Positions 59,427 through 59,578 of a stretch of 59,578 bases of DNA are shown here, one piece after another (position 1 is the stretch's first letter; every line of letters begins with the position of its first letter). Origin of the DNA: Prosthecobacter gellanilyticus. GTDB taxonomy: Bacteria > Verrucomicrobiota > Verrucomicrobiia > Verrucomicrobiales > Verrucomicrobiaceae. The stretch spans positions 1-59,578 of the forward strand of contig NZ_BKAG01000049.1 in assembly GCF_007992435.1 (NCBI RefSeq), written 5' to 3'. The notes under the pieces are model-generated. The model saw nothing but the letters and a program-made list of their open reading frames with translations, had not been told where the DNA came from and searched no databases. The position numbers were made by a program, and so were the translations under genes.

Positions 59427-59578
59427 AGCCGGGTGGAACGCTGGTGGGTGCTGAAACTCTGCTGAAAGCTTACCCTCGAACGAGGCGCCTGTGGCTTGGG
59501 CATGCCGATCCCATTCAAACCGTTGCATTGTCCCGCTCACCTGCTCAGCCATCCCACATGCTGGATGCGCTCAGCCCT

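Overview
The window reads as a chromosomal segment of a high-GC Verrucomicrobiota bacterium, probably close to Prosthecobacter/Verrucomicrobium. This is an inference from gene content: a Tat-exported DUF1501 protein, Tat-exported and cytosolic Gfo/Idh/MocA oxidoreductases, a PEP-CTERM protein, a TlpA-like thioredoxin fused to a long N-terminal region, a 1,876-residue discoidin/HYR repeat protein with a 'DNDGLTNLEEF' C-terminal region, and abundant palindromic intergenic repeats. No rRNA, tRNA, CRISPR array or intact transposase was recognised.

Layout. 1-484: gene-free repeat island. 485-6333: histidine-rich membrane protein convergent with a PIB-type metal ATPase, an exported protein, LexA, and a small Cys-pair protein. 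6376-10026: a large P-loop NTPase of unknown role and a DUF4282/DUF4870 membrane pair. 10225-13764: pyruvate carboxylase. 13803-15735: a visibly AT-richer, probably acquired OLD-like ATPase/Toprim gene split by a frameshift. 15724-19573: lactonase-fold protein, ARPP-1 family protein and an exported protein. 19753-20566: a two-gene cassette ending in an HNH nuclease. 20618-22177: ACT protein and histidine decarboxylase. 22462-25117: rpsO-pnp. 25183-26324: a repeat element and an antitoxin/PIN-toxin pair. 26384-30417: DUF1501, zinc peptidase, DD-carboxypeptidase, AroD. 30479-35476: sugar-1-phosphate transferase and three exported proteins, one with a PEP-CTERM tail. 35477-36137: a second repeat island like that at 1-484. 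36138-46053: a likely catabolic region (ROK regulator, FAD/NAD(P) protein, flavin-dependent monooxygenase, two Gfo/Idh/MocA enzymes, DUF1826, MFS transporter, MoaD/ThiS protein, BNR-repeat protein). 46040-48376: EamA transporter, acidic small protein, Q/P/Y-rich exported protein. 48521-48610: the SRP RNA gene, which lies between coding genes. 48712-59345: CobA-HemD fusion, the giant repeat protein with a divergent LuxR-type regulator, arylamine N-acetyltransferase, DUF1015.

How the parts fit. Housekeeping units (LexA, Pyc, S15/PNPase, AroD, SRP RNA, CobA-HemD) are interspersed with single accessory genes. The exported proteins, the sugar transferase and the PEP-CTERM protein suggest envelope and exopolysaccharide biology. 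The 36-46 kb block looks like regulated uptake and oxidation of an unidentified organic substrate, possibly a sulfonate. The most unusual signals are non-coding: helically phased (A/G)ATCC triads in two distant islands, a three-hairpin repeat whose stems co-vary between copies, a REP-like family in mixed orientation, a long imperfect inverted repeat after cobA-hemD, and a GTTAGGC word that stays common although TTAG is scarce overall. None of these counts was computed; they were made by reading.
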